From assembly GCA_947685225.1 (NCBI GenBank), contig CANTUV010000035.1:7943501-8007500 (forward strand): 64,000 nucleotides of DNA, given 5' to 3'. This document shows, in pieces, positions 47,496-60,600 of this stretch. The DNA comes from Garcia nutans (taxonomy: Eukaryota > Streptophyta > Magnoliopsida > Malpighiales > Euphorbiaceae). Position 1 is the stretch's first letter. Every line of letters starts with the position of its first letter. The position numbers and the translations under genes are program-made. A model generated the notes under the pieces. It did no database searches, had not been told where the DNA came from, and saw only the letters and a list, made by a program, of their open reading frames with translations.

Positions 47496-48054
47496 TAGTA
47501 GGATGTTGTGGAATAGGATATACAATTGTAACTAAAATAAAAATGAGAAACAAAATGAAAATAACGAACACTAAAATTTTACGTAAAAAAATCTCCAAAT
47601 TAATTGGAGCAAAAAACCAAGGACAAATTATAGAAGAATTTTATTATAGCAAAAAGATTACAATAATTTCTTTCTAAAATAAGGAGAGCATAATTGTCAA
47701 TACTCTTTCTTATAATAGGAGAAATTAAACACACACTCTCTAATAAAAGGAAATATAATATTTAGGAGAAATCTTACTTTTTCTCTCTAAAATTTTCTAA
47801 TAATTTTTGGGATGAATTTCAGGTGAAAGTTAAATGGTTTATATAGACTTCAAGAATGAGTTGGTAGAAATTTATCAATGGTTAGGTAACTCATTTACCA
47901 AAATTAGGCACCTCTATTTTTGACATTCATTACCTAAGTTAGACATCTCCATTTTAGACTAAGAATTACCTAAGTTAGGCACCTCTATTTTTGACTAAGA
48001 ATTACCAAAGTTGGGCATCTTCATTTTTTACTCTACAAAATGGACTTTACTACA
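47496..48054 (-). repeat. 3' LTR of copia element 2
   Basis: 559 bp, clearly similar to 52129-52722 but with many substitutions and indels, so the insertion is much older than the Ty3/gypsy element. Both LTRs contain repeated TTAGGCACCTCTATTTT-like units of about 35 bp. Confidence 0.9.
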
Positions 48055-48124
48055 TCATATCTCTCACTTAAAGTCACTTTTTGTAATTCTTATATCCTTT
48101 CTACACTTGTCATCTCCATGTTAC

Positions 48125-51100
48125 TTACGTATCTGCTAGGCCTAAGGAGGATCGACTCCAAATGAACTTGTCATTAGTAATCGGCTTTATTAATATATCT
48201 GCTAGGTTGTCTTTAGTATGAATTTTTTGTATATTCACACTTCCTTCTTCCACCTTCTCACGAATGAAGTGATATTGAACTCGTATGTGTTTTGTGTTTG
48301 AATGAAATGCTGGATTCTTTGCTAGATGCAAAGCACTCTTACTATCAAAAAATAGAACAATCTTCTCTTATATGTATCCGAGCTCTTCCAGTAGCATTTG
48401 CAACCATATTACCTCTTTGCTAGCTTGGGTAGCTGCGATATATTCTGCCTCCATTATAGAAGTAGCCATAATAAATTACAATTTTAAAACTCAACTTATA
48501 GCTCCTCAAGCAAGAGTAAACACATAACCTGAGGTAGACTTGCTTTTGTTAAGATCACCTGCATAATCTGAGTCAACATAGCCTCTGATAGTAAAGTCTG
48601 ATTCTCTATAATATAATGCAACATTTGAGGTACCCTTGATATATCTCAGGATCCTCTTTTACAGTACTTCAATGCTCTTTACCAGGATTCGCCATGTATC
48701 GACTAACCACTCTCACTGCTTGTGCAATGTCTGATATTGTACAAACCATAGCGAACATTAAGCTACCCTCTGCTGATGCATACGGTACTCGAGATATTTT
48801 TATTCTCTTTGCTTCATTGCTAGGACTCATACTTGAGGATAACTTGAAATTAATAGGAAGAGGGATAGAAATTGGCTTACAATCTTGCATGTTGAAGCGT
48901 CGTAGGATTTTTTCAAATAATTTTTTTGAGAAACCATATCTTCCTATTACTTTTGTCTCGGTAAATTTGCATCCCTAGAATCTTGTTTGCTGGTCCCAAG
49001 TCATTCATTTCAAAATTCCTAGCCAACTGTGCCTTTAAATCTGTAATACGATCTTTGTTAGAGCCTGCTACCAACATGTCGTCAACATATAACAACAGAA
49101 TGATGAAGTTACCATCACCAAATCTCTTGTAGTAAACACAAGGATCTGAACTATGTTTGTTGTATCCAAGGCTCATGATAAAGGAATCAAATATCTTACA
49201 CCAACATCTTGGCGCCTGTTTAAGATCGTATAGAGATTTGTTCAACTTGCAAATCAACTTCTCCTTTTCTTTTTCTTTAAAATCTTCTGGTTGGAGCATG
49301 TAGATTTCTTCTTCAAGTTCTCCTTGAAGAAATGTAGTTTTCACGTCCAATTACTCTAAGTATAAGTCAAATGTAGCACACATTGCCAGGACCACCCGAA
49401 TCGTTGTGAGCCGAACAACGGGAGAGAATATTTCATTGAAGTCTATACCTTATTTCTAAGTAAATTCTTTCACCACCAATCGAGCATGATACCGTTCCAC
49501 TTGGTTATTGTCATCTCGTTTGATTTTGTAAACCTATCTATTCCCGATGGCGTTTCTTCCTTATGGTAGTGAAACAAGGTTCCATGTTTTATTTTTATGA
49601 AGAGCTTCAATTTCTTCTTACATTGCTACCATCCACAGAAAAGCTTCTTGGCCTTTTATAGCCTCATAAAAAGTTGATGGCTCTCCATCCTCTGCTATTA
49701 AACAATATGCGATATTTTCCTCCATGATGTACTCTGAATTCCAAGCTGGTTCTCTTCTCTTCCGAGTTGTCCGTCAAACTTGTGGAGTTGCAAACTCAGC
49801 TTGTTCTTGTTATTCATGTTCTGATGATGCTTCTGAAGCATCTAGAACTTCTTGTTCTTATTTTTCTTCAACTTGAACTGTAGTAGTCTCTAGTTTTTTT
49901 TTGAAGTGCTATCATTATCTTTTTCTTGTACCTTATCTTCTACAAATACAACATCCATACTAATTAGCACCTTACAGGTAGTGGAATCCCATAGGTGATA
50001 CCCCTTGACTTCATCAGTATACCATAAGAAAATACATTTTCTGAATTTTAGATCTAGCTTTGATGTTTCTTGGGTGTTGTACATAACATAAACAAGACTT
50101 CCAAATGTATGTAAATGAGAATAATTAGCTGGATTACCAGTCCACATCTCCATTGGGTTTTTTTGACCAATTGCAGTTGATGGTGACCGATTGATCAAGT
50201 AATAGGCAGTCTTGACTGCTTCTGCCCAAAATAACTCAGACAACCCTGCAGTTCTCAACATCACTCTTGTTCGTTCTAACAAAGTTCTGTTCATTCTCTC
50301 TGTTACTTTATTTTGTTGTGGAGTGTATGCCATCGTGAACTGCCTTTTGATACTTTTTTATTGACAAAAGATATCAAATTCATCGCCGGTATATTCTCCT
50401 CCATTATCTGTCCTTAAACACTTAATATTTTTTTCAATTTCAAGCTCAACTTACGCTTTGAATATTTTAAAAATTAAAAATACATCTGTCTTATTTTTTA
50501 TCTGATACACCCAACATCTTCTGGAGTAATCATCAATAAAAGATACAAAATATTTTGTTTCTCCTAGGGATAAAACTGGTGCTTGTTAGATGTCGGGATA
50601 AATTAGTTCTAAGATAGCTTCGCTTCTAGTAGAGGAACTGCTGAATTTTAATCTATGCTGCTTACTAGTAACACAGTGCTCATAAAAGAGTACTGAAATC
50701 TTTTTGAGCCCTGGAAGCAATTTTTGTTCAGCAATAATCTTCAATCCTCATTTCGACATGTGGCCAAGCTTACGATGCTATATTATTGTTAATTCTTCTA
50801 CTGGACTTGCTACTGCAGTAGATATTTCTCTTTTAAGCATATACAAATTTGTAGCTATCTTTTCCGCTTTCATTACTACAAGTGTGCCTTTAACTATTTT
50901 CATGATCCCATCTTGAATATGGGTTTTGCACCCATTATTATCTAATTGTCCCAAAGACAATAGATTTTTCTTTAAGCCTTTGACATGTCATACCTCCTGG
51001 ATGGCGCAAATTATACCATCATGCATCTTTAATTTAATGGTACCAATACCAGCAATCTCCAAGGCATGATCATCTCCTATGAATACAGATCCTCCGGAGA

Positions 51101-52062
51101 TAGGTTCATATTGATGGAACCATTCTCTTCGAGGAGTCATATGCCATGTTGCTCCTAAGTCCATAAGCCAGACATCAGTGAATCTTCTTCTGCCTTTAGT
51201 AATTATTGTTGCCTCACTGTATAAAATTTTACCATTATCTAAGATGCTTGCTACACAACCTTGAGCATTTGATGACTCATGTCTTTTTCTTTGGCTTCTT
51301 CATTCTTCTTCAGATGCCAACACTCCCTTTTGTAGTGTTCTTTTCTTGCCACAATGATGACACTTGACATTTGTTTTACTTTTAGATTTTGATCTACTCT
51401 GATTTTGACTCCCACTGGAGTCACGTTCCGTTGATCTTCCTCTTATTACTATCAAAGTTTCAGCTTGTTGTGAGCCTCCTTGTCTATCTTATTTGCTTTT
51501 GCATCTACTTTCTTCTTCAAGAACCGCAGCTGCAATATCATCAAAGACTAGAACTTCAGTGTTATTGGTTAAGTTGATGATGAGTTGATCATATCAATCA
51601 GATAGACTTTAAAGTAAAATTTCAGCACGTTCACCCGTCTCTATATTATGTTCCATTGCTGTGAGCTGTGAAAATAAAGTGTTGAGGGTGTTGATGTGGT
51701 CTGTCACCATAGTTGACTTCATCATCCGAAGGGTGTAAAATTTTCTCCTCAAGAAAATTTTATTATGCAGTGATTTGACCTCATATAATTTTGTCAAAGT
51801 ATCACATATCTCTTTTGTTGTATTTTTCTCTGTCACACTTGACAATACTCTATCGGCTAGTGTTAGGTGCAGATTAGTAATAGTATTATCATCCATCTCA
51901 TTCCACTTGCCGTCGTCAGTGATCTCATCAGGCCTATCTACAATTACCGCCAAGCAGTTATCTTTTCTCAAAACTGCTTGTATTCTTATTTTTCACAATG
52001 AGAAATTACTCCCATTAAATTTTTGTATTTCGTACTTTGTTGCTATTATTGAAGATGTTTTA
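48125..52062 (-). pseudogene. Broken copia gag-pol (element 2)
   Basis: Read from right to left: UBN2-type gag (51971-51609, with a stop just inside the N-terminus); protease core near 51165 reading DLGATWHM, again with Leu where Ser is expected; integrase C-terminal part with AYTPQQN (50333-49890); RT with MDVKTTFLQGELEEEIYM and the catalytic YVDDM (49350-48913); later RT/RNase H pieces (48890-48669); RNase H end with HTKDNLADILIKP (48331-48125). Frames are split by many stops. Overall architecture is that of the Tork/TNT-like copia group. Confidence 0.92.
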
Positions 52063-52128
52063 TTTTCACTAACTGGATTTGACTGTTGCACAAAAAAATA
52101 GGCTATAAACCTGATACTTTGATATCAC

Positions 52129-52722
52129 TATTAGGATGTTGTGAAACGGGATACACAATTACAACTAAAGTAGAAATGAGAAACAAAATAAAAATAACGA
52201 ACACCAAAATTTTATGTGAAAAAATTTTCAAATTAATTGGAGCAAAAAACCACGGGCAAATTGTAAAAGAATTTTATTATAGCAAAAAGATTACAATAAT
52301 TTCTCTCTAAAATAAGAAGAGCACAATTGACAATATTTTCTCTTATAATAGGAGAAATTAAACACTCTATCTCTAATAAAAGAAAAGATAATATTTAGAA
52401 GAAATCTCACTTTTCTCTTTAAAATTCTCTAATAATTTTTGAGATGAATTTAAAGTGAAAGCTAAATGGTTTATACAAGTTTTAAAAATGAATTGGTATA
52501 ATTTTGTCAATAGTTAGATAACTCATTTATCAAAGTTAGACACCTCTATTTTTGACATTCATTATCTAAGTTAGGCACTTTCATTTTAAACTAAAAATTA
52601 CTTAAATTAGACACCTCTATTTTAGACTAAAAATTACTTAAGTTAGATACCTCTATTTTTAACTAAAAATTATTTAAATTAGGCATCTTTATTTTTGAAT
52701 CTACAAAATAAACTTTACTACA
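52129..52722 (-). repeat. 5' LTR of copia element 2
   Basis: 594 bp. It pairs with 47496-48054; the copies share blocks such as TTAATTGGAGCAAAAAACCA. The difference of ~35 bp comes from an extra internal ~35-bp unit. Confidence 0.9.
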
Positions 52723-53201
52723 ATAAATAGATCGTTGCGTGTAGCTTGTTTTGCTTCTTTTTTTTTTTTTTTCATGTCTCGTGTTGTGATGGTTGTGGTA
52801 GTTATAAAGGCTAACTTTGGTTGTAAGCTTGTCATGCTACCTAATTTATGTCTGTACATGTATGATTTTTCCATGGCTGTTATGAAGGTTGTTTGTAATG
52901 TTTATTTCTATTAATGAATTAAGCTTTTCCCGACCAAAAATTTACAAGGACAGATCAAGGAATTAAAAGCTGATTTTTTTTAAGGCTGAATGTTTTATAG
53001 GAATTAAAAGCTGATTGTTTCTTGTTTCTTTTTTTTTTTTTCAAATAAATTTCAACAGATTATATTTCAATATCAACTAATAAAAAAAATAATAATAACC
53101 ATATTGTATATATAAGGGTATTTGGTTTACTTTGCAACCATGATCTCCGCAAAAATGTAAAAATTTTCCAAGAAAATATTAAGGGAAAAAAGAAAATGGA
53201 C
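52723..53201. other. Intergenic, no gene seen
   Basis: Short spacer with poly-T runs and GGAATTAAAAGCTGATT repeated at about 52958 and 52999. No coding signal. Confidence 0.5.
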
Positions 53202-53209
53202 ATTGTGTT

Positions 53210-53851
53210 TAGGGCGGTAATAGAGCTGAGTAAAGTTGAGTTTTGAAAAATTTAAACTCGGCTCGTCGTAAAATAATCAAGTTCGAATTCAAACTCAAAT
53301 TGAGTCATAGTTAAGTCCGATTAAGCTCATATATTATATATCTCGAACTTAAACTCAATTTAAATTTAAATAAATTTAATAAACTTAACGAATTTATTTT
53401 AGCTAGTATTATTTATTTATTTTTATATTTTCATAGAAAAGATATTAAAATTAATATTTTTATAAAAAAATAAATAATATAATTTTATATTAATAAAAAT
53501 AAAATTTTATATTACTAAAATTTTATATTTTATTATAAATTATTAAATTATTTTATATTATTAAATTTATTTATCATATATACTATATATTAATAAATTA
53601 TATAAAATAAATTAGTTAAAAATTAATATATTTATATATGTAATTTAATATATAAAAATTAAATTATATATATTTTAATTTAATATAATAAATAAGATAA
53701 TTTAGGTATCTAATTTATGAGTTTTCAAAAGAGGGCGAGCGGAGTATTTTTTAACTCTTAACTCAGACTCGTTTAATAAACGAGCGATTAAGTGTACGAA
53801 TTTTTACCTAGCTGAATTGAACTAAAAAAGTTTAGCATATTTCCAGCCTTA
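53210..53851. mobile_element. Non-autonomous hAT-type element
   Basis: 642 bp. Left end TAGGGCGGTAA, right end the imperfect inverse ending TTCCAGCCTTA. It is flanked by an 8-bp near-repeat, ATTGTGTT (53202-53209) and ATCGTGTT (53852-53859), seven of eight matching, which is the hAT target-site length. The interior is very AT-rich with CTCG/CGAG-containing subterminal motifs and no open frame. It sits about 100 bp upstream of the methyltransferase start codon. Confidence 0.72.
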
Positions 53852-53955
53852 ATCGTGTTTCACTAAAACGTAAAAATCCACAAATCACCATTTCCCCTCC
53901 ATTTGACATGTGAAGTGATTATGCAGTTTTTAGGGACAAAGTAGCAGAAGAAGAA

Positions 53956-56900
53956 ATGCAGAGCACATGCACATCTTGGATGCCAACAGTTTATCCCCCA
54001 CCTCTAAACCTCCCAAATTCTAAGGCAAGGCTATCCACTGCCTCACCAAATCAATCCCCAATACAAACCCAAAGAACCTCTCAATTTCATTATTATGATA
54101 GTGATGGAGATATCGACAATAATCTGGCGGAGGTAAAGTTTCCATTACCATCCCATGTAAAATCCATAACAAGCACTTCAAACCCATTTATCAAACACTG
54201 TGTCAAGCTTCGTCACAGCTCCTCTTATCGCCATTCCCATGGTTCAGCTCTTGTTGTGGGTACTACACCTATCAGGTATCTTTCGAGTTCTTTCTTAATT
54301 TCCTGGAATTCAAATTGGCTCTCTGTTGTTTTTGTGGTATTTTGAGTTTGGTTATTTGTTCATGATTTGCTCAAAATGAAGTGCAGCTAATTCTTTGATT
54401 TTCTTTTGCTACGTTTAATTTCTTGTTTGTTGGGTGGGTGAGTTTTTGAAATTGAAAATATTGTTGAGACTTCATAGATATTTTTTATACGAACTTTCTA
54501 GTTTTGGAAAAAAAAAATAGTTACATGACATAGAATTGGCACATGACAACATGACATAGAATTGGTATAATTTTCTCTTGTGAACTGAAAATGGCTAGTT
54601 CATGATTGAGCTTGAACAATCCCAAGTAATTGTAGACAACATTTTTTTTTAACCTTGATTGTGGGCGAAATCTCTGGCTAAGTTATGGGGTGTTCACTGC
54701 AGTGCAGTTCATTTGAGCATGTTACGGATGCATATTTAACTTATGGTTAATTTTTGTACACTCGCAATCACACCTGTGGCAATTAATGATTCTATAAACT
54801 TGCTGTGAAACAATTCGAGAAATGCATATTTATATTTAATATCTCATATTCGATTCCTTGCTTTAAAAACCTCAAGGAAGCTTGAATCTTTGCATTAGCA
54901 ATTATTCAGTTGAAGTTGTTTCACTTATGTATTCAATTTGTCTGCAACTTGAGTCAACTACAGCCTCACACCTTGCGGCACTGTTTTTTTGCTTGTGGTG
55001 ACAATACAGTTCTTATGAGAAACGTGCTCATACAGGGAGATATACAAATTTCAGAAGTCACTGGAAGAGAAGACTACTGAAACAGAGTGTCTAATTCTTC
55101 TTGATAAAGCAAAGGTCCCTGAAGGCCTTGATGATTCCTCAACTCGTACTTTACGTGTGAGCGCTTTGGTGATGAAAAAACTTTCACAGTTGCAATCTAC
55201 TGAATCTATTGAAGCAATTGCTCTGATGAGATTCCCTACCAGCTACTATGTTGTAGGTAATCAACAAAAAGATGCAGATTGCCGGAAATGGTTCCCAGCT
55301 CCACATCGAATTTTAGTCCTTGAAGGAATCCAGGTTATTCTAATTTACCTTGAGATGTTCTTGCTGTCAACTTGAATTTTCTGCCATAGGATATTGTGCT
55401 TTAAATATAAGGAAAAATTATAAAAATACTAAAAATGAACATAGCCATGTTGGACTAGGGTTTATATTCAACACTTGCATATTGGGGTAGGTGTATCCAA
55501 ATTCTCTCCGCCAAAATCCAACTAAAGGGAAATGAGCCAAAACTAGGCCAAGTTTTAAACTAATTCCCTAATGGTGCCTTTGCCATTTTAGAGAAAGTGA
55601 ATAGTATAGTGTGTATAAAGCATGAAGCTATGTTGATTGGACTGACTTGTTACATGAAGAAACTGTAATTATTTGAAGGCCCTTTCATAATTACTTTCTC
55701 ATGCTGCTTGATGAAATGTATTTGTTTGATGATTGAGACATAAAATGCTGTTGTTTGATGATTGAGACATAAAATGCTGTTTAATCATATATTTTACTTT
55801 TTGATTGCTTTGGGGATTACCTAGACATACATACGCATCACTAACTCATAAGTGTCGTTCATTGCAGGATCCAGGTAACCTAGGTACAATAATCAGGTCG
55901 GCTGTCGCATTTAGATGGGTAAGCGACAACCTGCAAACCTCCTATTATTATTTACTTTTTAAGCTTTTGTTGTTAATTCTTTGGCCTATGCTATTCTGGC
56001 ATTGCAGTTACATGTATAAGTAAACTTTTTACAAGGTTGTACACACTTTTTTGGCCGGCAAGGATCTAGCTAGATTAAGATTCCCAACTAATTTTACAGC
56101 GTGCAATCATTTTGGTCAGTTTGATTGTTTGATACTCAATTCAGCTTACCATTAATCCCAATCTAGTTGTCTTCAGCTTTATGGATAATTTTGCCCCTAT
56201 TCCATATGGGCTGCTGGTCCTTTTTCATTACTTGACCCACTAGTGTCCTAGATCTGCATCTCATCTTCTTTTCTTCTGCAACTTCAATATGATATGGAAC
56301 CAAAGAGTCTGTAATTGTTTGAAAATTGTTTTCATAAATTCATTTATTGAACTCTTACCGTCCAATATGCCTATCAAGGTAAATAAGAGAATGGCTGTGT
56401 TTATTACAATCTAGCAATCAATTTCTTCCAACCAATGGTAGACAGGAGGTTTGCTGATTCCCTCTATGAAGTTTCTTTTTGGGATGGTTATTTCATCAAA
56501 TGCTCTCAAATTAAGATATAGATTGAGTTGTTATTCACCGATGTTTATTTTGAAGACAGAAGGTTTAATAGTGTAATTGATGAACAACAGGGTGGTATTT
56601 TTCTACTTCCTGGCTGCTGTGATCCATTCAATGACAAGGCACTCAAAGCTAGTAGAGGAGCCTCCTTTCAGGTCCCTATAGTTTCAGGTGACTGGAATCA
56701 TCTTAAAGGTCTCACAGATGAATTCCAGATGAAAATGTTGGCTGGCCATCCAGGAAGTGATGAGGAAATGAAACCAGTATCACAGTTATCACAAGACCTT
56801 GCAGATTCTTTAGCTGATATCCCATTATGCTTAGTTTTGGGTGGCGAAGGGCATGGCCTTTCAGAGAAATCTCTACAAGAATGTCAGCTCGTAAGCATAC

Positions 56901-56974
56901 CCATGGCAAGAAACTACGAGTCTCTCAACGTTGCAGTTGCCGGTGGCATTTTCTTGTACATGCTGCAGCCTTAA
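53956..56974 (+). CDS. SpoU/TrmH-family tRNA/rRNA 2'-O-methyltransferase
   Basis: SAM-dependent RNA ribose methyltransferase with the SPOUT knotted fold. Four exons in phase: 53956-54275, 55036-55333, 55868-55918, 56591-56974; about 350 residues. Start MQSTCTSW is the first ATG; the Ser/Thr/Pro-rich first ~45 residues look like an organelle transit peptide. A substrate-binding-like segment (about 85-205, KHCVKLRHSSSYR) precedes the catalytic domain. The three SPOUT motifs are present: motif 1 DPGNLGTIIRSA (encoded by the tiny exon 3), motif 2 LVLGGEGHGLS, motif 3 IPMARNYESLNVAVAGGIFL. Intron 2 has a 29-bp tandem repeat. The exact RNA target cannot be read from sequence. An hAT element ends about 100 bp upstream and probably lies in its promoter. 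Confidence 0.94.
55722..55779. repeat. 29-bp perfect tandem duplication in methyltransferase intron 2
   Basis: TTGTTTGATGATTGAGACAT plus AAAATGCTG occurs twice back to back (55722-55750, 55751-55779) with no mismatch. Noncoding. Confidence 0.93.
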
Positions 56975-57666
56975 AACCAGGGAATTTTTTTAATGCTTTG
57001 ACATCAATTATGGGACACACAATAGCCTAAAGACCAGAGAATTTTTTACTTGATTGACTCGGGTGGTTTCAAAAGACTGGCGAGGTTAAATTTTAGACTG
57101 AAAAACTGGTTGTCTTAAAAAATTTTGACAACTCTATTGTTCATTTGTTAGAAATGATGCATGCTCCATGTAGGTGCCATGGATTATTTTAGAATTACAA
57201 TATAATCAGAGCATTGCTGGAATTCAAACTAAGTTGGTTTCTTTGATTGTATCTCCATCTTTATTAAGATTTGTTATTTCAGAATAATGAAAAGTAACGT
57301 TTGTATTTTAACTCGCTGGTAGTGGAGTCGATATGAAAGCGGTGAGGTTGATAAATTTGGAATGCATGATATTATATAATTTTTAATAATTAATATGAAT
57401 TTTAAAATATTAAATATTAAAATTAATTAAAGATACATATTAAATAATATTATATTTTACATATTATGCTACATTATATTATAATTTTAAGTTGCCGATG
57501 AAAAGAATTATAATTTGAAGTGGGTTAAAACAATACTATAGAGGCTACCGCATGTGAGTGATGTTACTGCAAGAATCAAGATTCAGTCCCTGACTACTCC
57601 CGCCGGTATTACTGGACACTCGCCATCGTCAGCACCTCCGGTTATACAGCGTCAAATTTCCCGTCG

Positions 57667-60600
57667 ATGACGGCCGGGAAGCTTCATCAACTATCATCGC
57701 AATATATGTGTTCTCTAAAAGGCTCCCTTCTCACTCTTGCAATCCTAACCCTAATCTCCTTCACTTACCTCTCCATTAACTCTCTCCAATCCTTTTCTTC
57801 TTCTCCCTTCTCTCTCTCCCCCCCCCCCCCCCCCCCCCTCTTAAACTTCACCGGGTAACCACCACTATAGTGGACCTGCCACGATTGGAGACGGAGACGC
57901 GGAAACAGGCAACAGAGACGTGGAAACAGGCGAAAGAGAAAGAGAAAGAGAAAGAAGAATCGTTTGAGGCTGAGTTGCCGGATCTGTACCACTCGCCGCA
58001 GATTTTCAAATTGAATTATGAGGAAATGATGAAGAATTTCAAGGTGTATATGTATCCAGATGGAGATCCAAACACTTTTTATCAAACGCCAAGGAAATTA
58101 ACTAGCAAGTACGCTAGCGAAGGCTATTTTTTTTCAGAATATCAGAGAGAGTCGTTTTCGAACTGAGGATCCAGATCAAGCTCACCTTTTCTTTATCCCC
58201 ATCTTCTGCCACAAGATGCGAGGCATGGTAAAGGTTTCTTAATTACAATGCTTGCTTTGTGGTTAGGTGCTTATGAGGAAAGCCTTTTACTTGACGGTAG
58301 AGGTCCTGATATTCAGAATGGAGCAACTATTGCTTCTATTTTCAATTTTTCATCAGTGCTTCTGCCTGATTTAGTATTATGGCATACAATAATCTGCAAC
58401 AGTTTGTTTTTTACACGAGGGAATGTTTTCTTGATGGTATTGTAGTCTGTTCACTGTCTTTTTTTTTTCATATTATTATACTGCTCGTACTTCTTTCTTG
58501 GAAATCTTGTTTCCTGCTCAAAATCCACACTGGAGTAGTAACCGATTAAAATATTAATTTTATTAGTGAATAGCGACATTGGTTGCTTTAATTGTGAAGT
58601 TCCTTGCTTCTCCAACCTAGAATTAGGGTCCTTTCTGTTATGGTATATGATGTTTATCTCAATGTGTTCAGGGCACATCCTATGACAATATGACCGTAAT
58701 TGTTCAGAATTATTTGGAAGGCTTAATAGCCAAGTATCCGTATTGGAATAGAACACTGGGTGCGGATCACTTCTTCGTCACTTGTCATGATGTTGGTGTA
58801 AGGGCAACTGAAGAGGTTCCATTTCTCGTTAAGAATGCAATTCGAGTTGTGTGCTCCCCAAGTTATGATGTTGGATTCATTCCACACAAAGATGTTGCTC
58901 TTCTTCAAGTACTGCAGCCATTTGGCGTTTCAGCTGGGGGAAACGATATAGAGAACAGGTAACAGCCTGGTATTTGAGTTTATGGACATGCTAACCTCAG
59001 GCTATTAGCTATCCTGATTGTTATTAACTCGGATATGTTTTTTAACAACACGAGTTCATGATATATCTAATTCAGTTGCTTAGTGCAATTCAAGAGTTTA
59101 GTTCACCTGTATCTTTTCAATAACTTTGTAGTTTTGCCAAGGTTTTCCGAATCTCTACTGCTCCTTATTTGAATGTTTGGTTTCTGCCTGTCCCTTGTAT
59201 CTGGTAACTACATGATAAAGCTTTTATACAGCAGCTTTTATACCAAAATAAATTGCATTTTCTTCAATTAAAATGATGAATGCAATCTCTGGAAACTTCA
59301 ACATTGTTTATATTAATATATATGTTGTTCTACTTGTATCTAGGTTTATTTCTGGAAAATAGTCTTTAGACTAGTTGTTTGATCAAGTAATTGGCTGTTT
59401 TAGTTGCTGTCAGTCAATGAATGACAAATGCACTGAGAGGGGATTAAATTATTTTTAAACAGAATACAGTATTATAATCTTCTATAAGTTCTTTGCTTAA
59501 CCAGAACACTCTTTGCAGGACAACACTTGGTTTTTGGGTGGGTCATAGAAACTCTAAAATTAGAGTTATTTTAGCTCGTGTGTGGGAGAATGATACAGAA
59601 CTTTATGTTGCTAACAACAGAATAAGCAGGGCTACTGGGCATTTGGTGTATCAGAAGAAATTTTACAGGACCAAATTCTGTATATGCCCTGGTGGTTCTC
59701 AGTTCAACAGTGCTCGCATAGCTGATTCAATCCATTATGGATGTGTTCCTGGTGAGCATTGCAATCTATTGTTATTTCTTTTACATGTTCAATAATGTGG
59801 CTATTATGCATCTACTGTTTCACATCTCTGATTAAGTTAATATTTTCATCTCTAGCTGGGGTCTCTTACTACCCGTTGCCCCATATCCATCTCTCTTTCA
59901 AAAATGGGGCAGAAGGTGGGGGAGAGCTGGAGATAGAAAAGGATCTATATTAAGATTGTTTTTTTCATTTTTCTTTTCCTTTTTTTTCATTGTTTTCTCC
60001 TATATCTCTAGATATTTCTGTGGAGGTTTAGCAATCATGGTGCCTTAATAGTGTCAGAGGTTACTTAGGTGTGTTCTGTAAAAAATCCTTTAAATTTTGT
60101 CAATAAATATTTGAGCAGTACACAGACTCTGGAATGCTTGTATATAACAAGGAGCAAAGGGTGCGTGCTGATTAGCTTTCCAGCATGACTGATAGTGGTT
60201 TTTTTTGTGAATTTATGCATAATAATTTTGATGACTTCTTTAGTTAGCATTGGAAGACCCTTCTACTCATCCATCTCAACAAAAGACCCTTCTGTACATG
60301 TAACATGTACAAGACATTTGATTATGGTTTTAAAGAATTGCTGTTTCATAATCGAATTTTAGCCTACCATTGTATTATTCTCAACTTTTCAATGGGTCAT
60401 AGTGTTTTTTATCTAATTATTAACTTAATATCTTGCATATTTTAGTAAATATTTTGTTTTTGAACTTATATTTTTTTGAAGTCTTGTTTACTGTTGATTT
60501 GAGTGTTTTGCGAATGGCTTTAAATTCATGTTAACAGTGGCAGATTGAGGTTCAGACTGATTTTGCAAGGCCATTGCTGTTTCCAGTACTATTTCCTATT

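Larger units (their letters stand above)
47496..52722 (-). mobile_element. Full-length decayed Ty1/copia retrotransposon (element 2)
   Basis: 5.2 kb on the minus strand, with LTRs at both ends, a decayed primer site (TGATATCAAAGT on the minus strand, about 52127-52116) and gag, protease, integrase, RT and RNase H in copia order. The LTR ends read TGTAGTAAAG...TCCTAATA/TCCTACTA. A candidate 5-bp target-site duplication AATAG is at 47491-47495 and 52726-52730, though three bases separate the right copy from the LTR. It lies between the FAR1-ALDH6 and methyltransferase genes. Confidence 0.93.

Noticed and set aside
47311..52736. 10-bp repeat ATAGATCGTT on both sides of copia element 2 as target-site duplication
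   Set aside because: Copia elements duplicate 5 bp, and the left copy is about 185 bp away from the LTR.
55805..56023. 72-codon frame around methyltransferase exon 3
   Set aside because: Only 55868-55918 is exon; the rest is intron on both sides.
57854..57870. GT...AG pair that would remove the stop at 57856 in GT47 exon 1
   Set aside because: The interval is about 16 nt, far too short for a spliceosomal intron.
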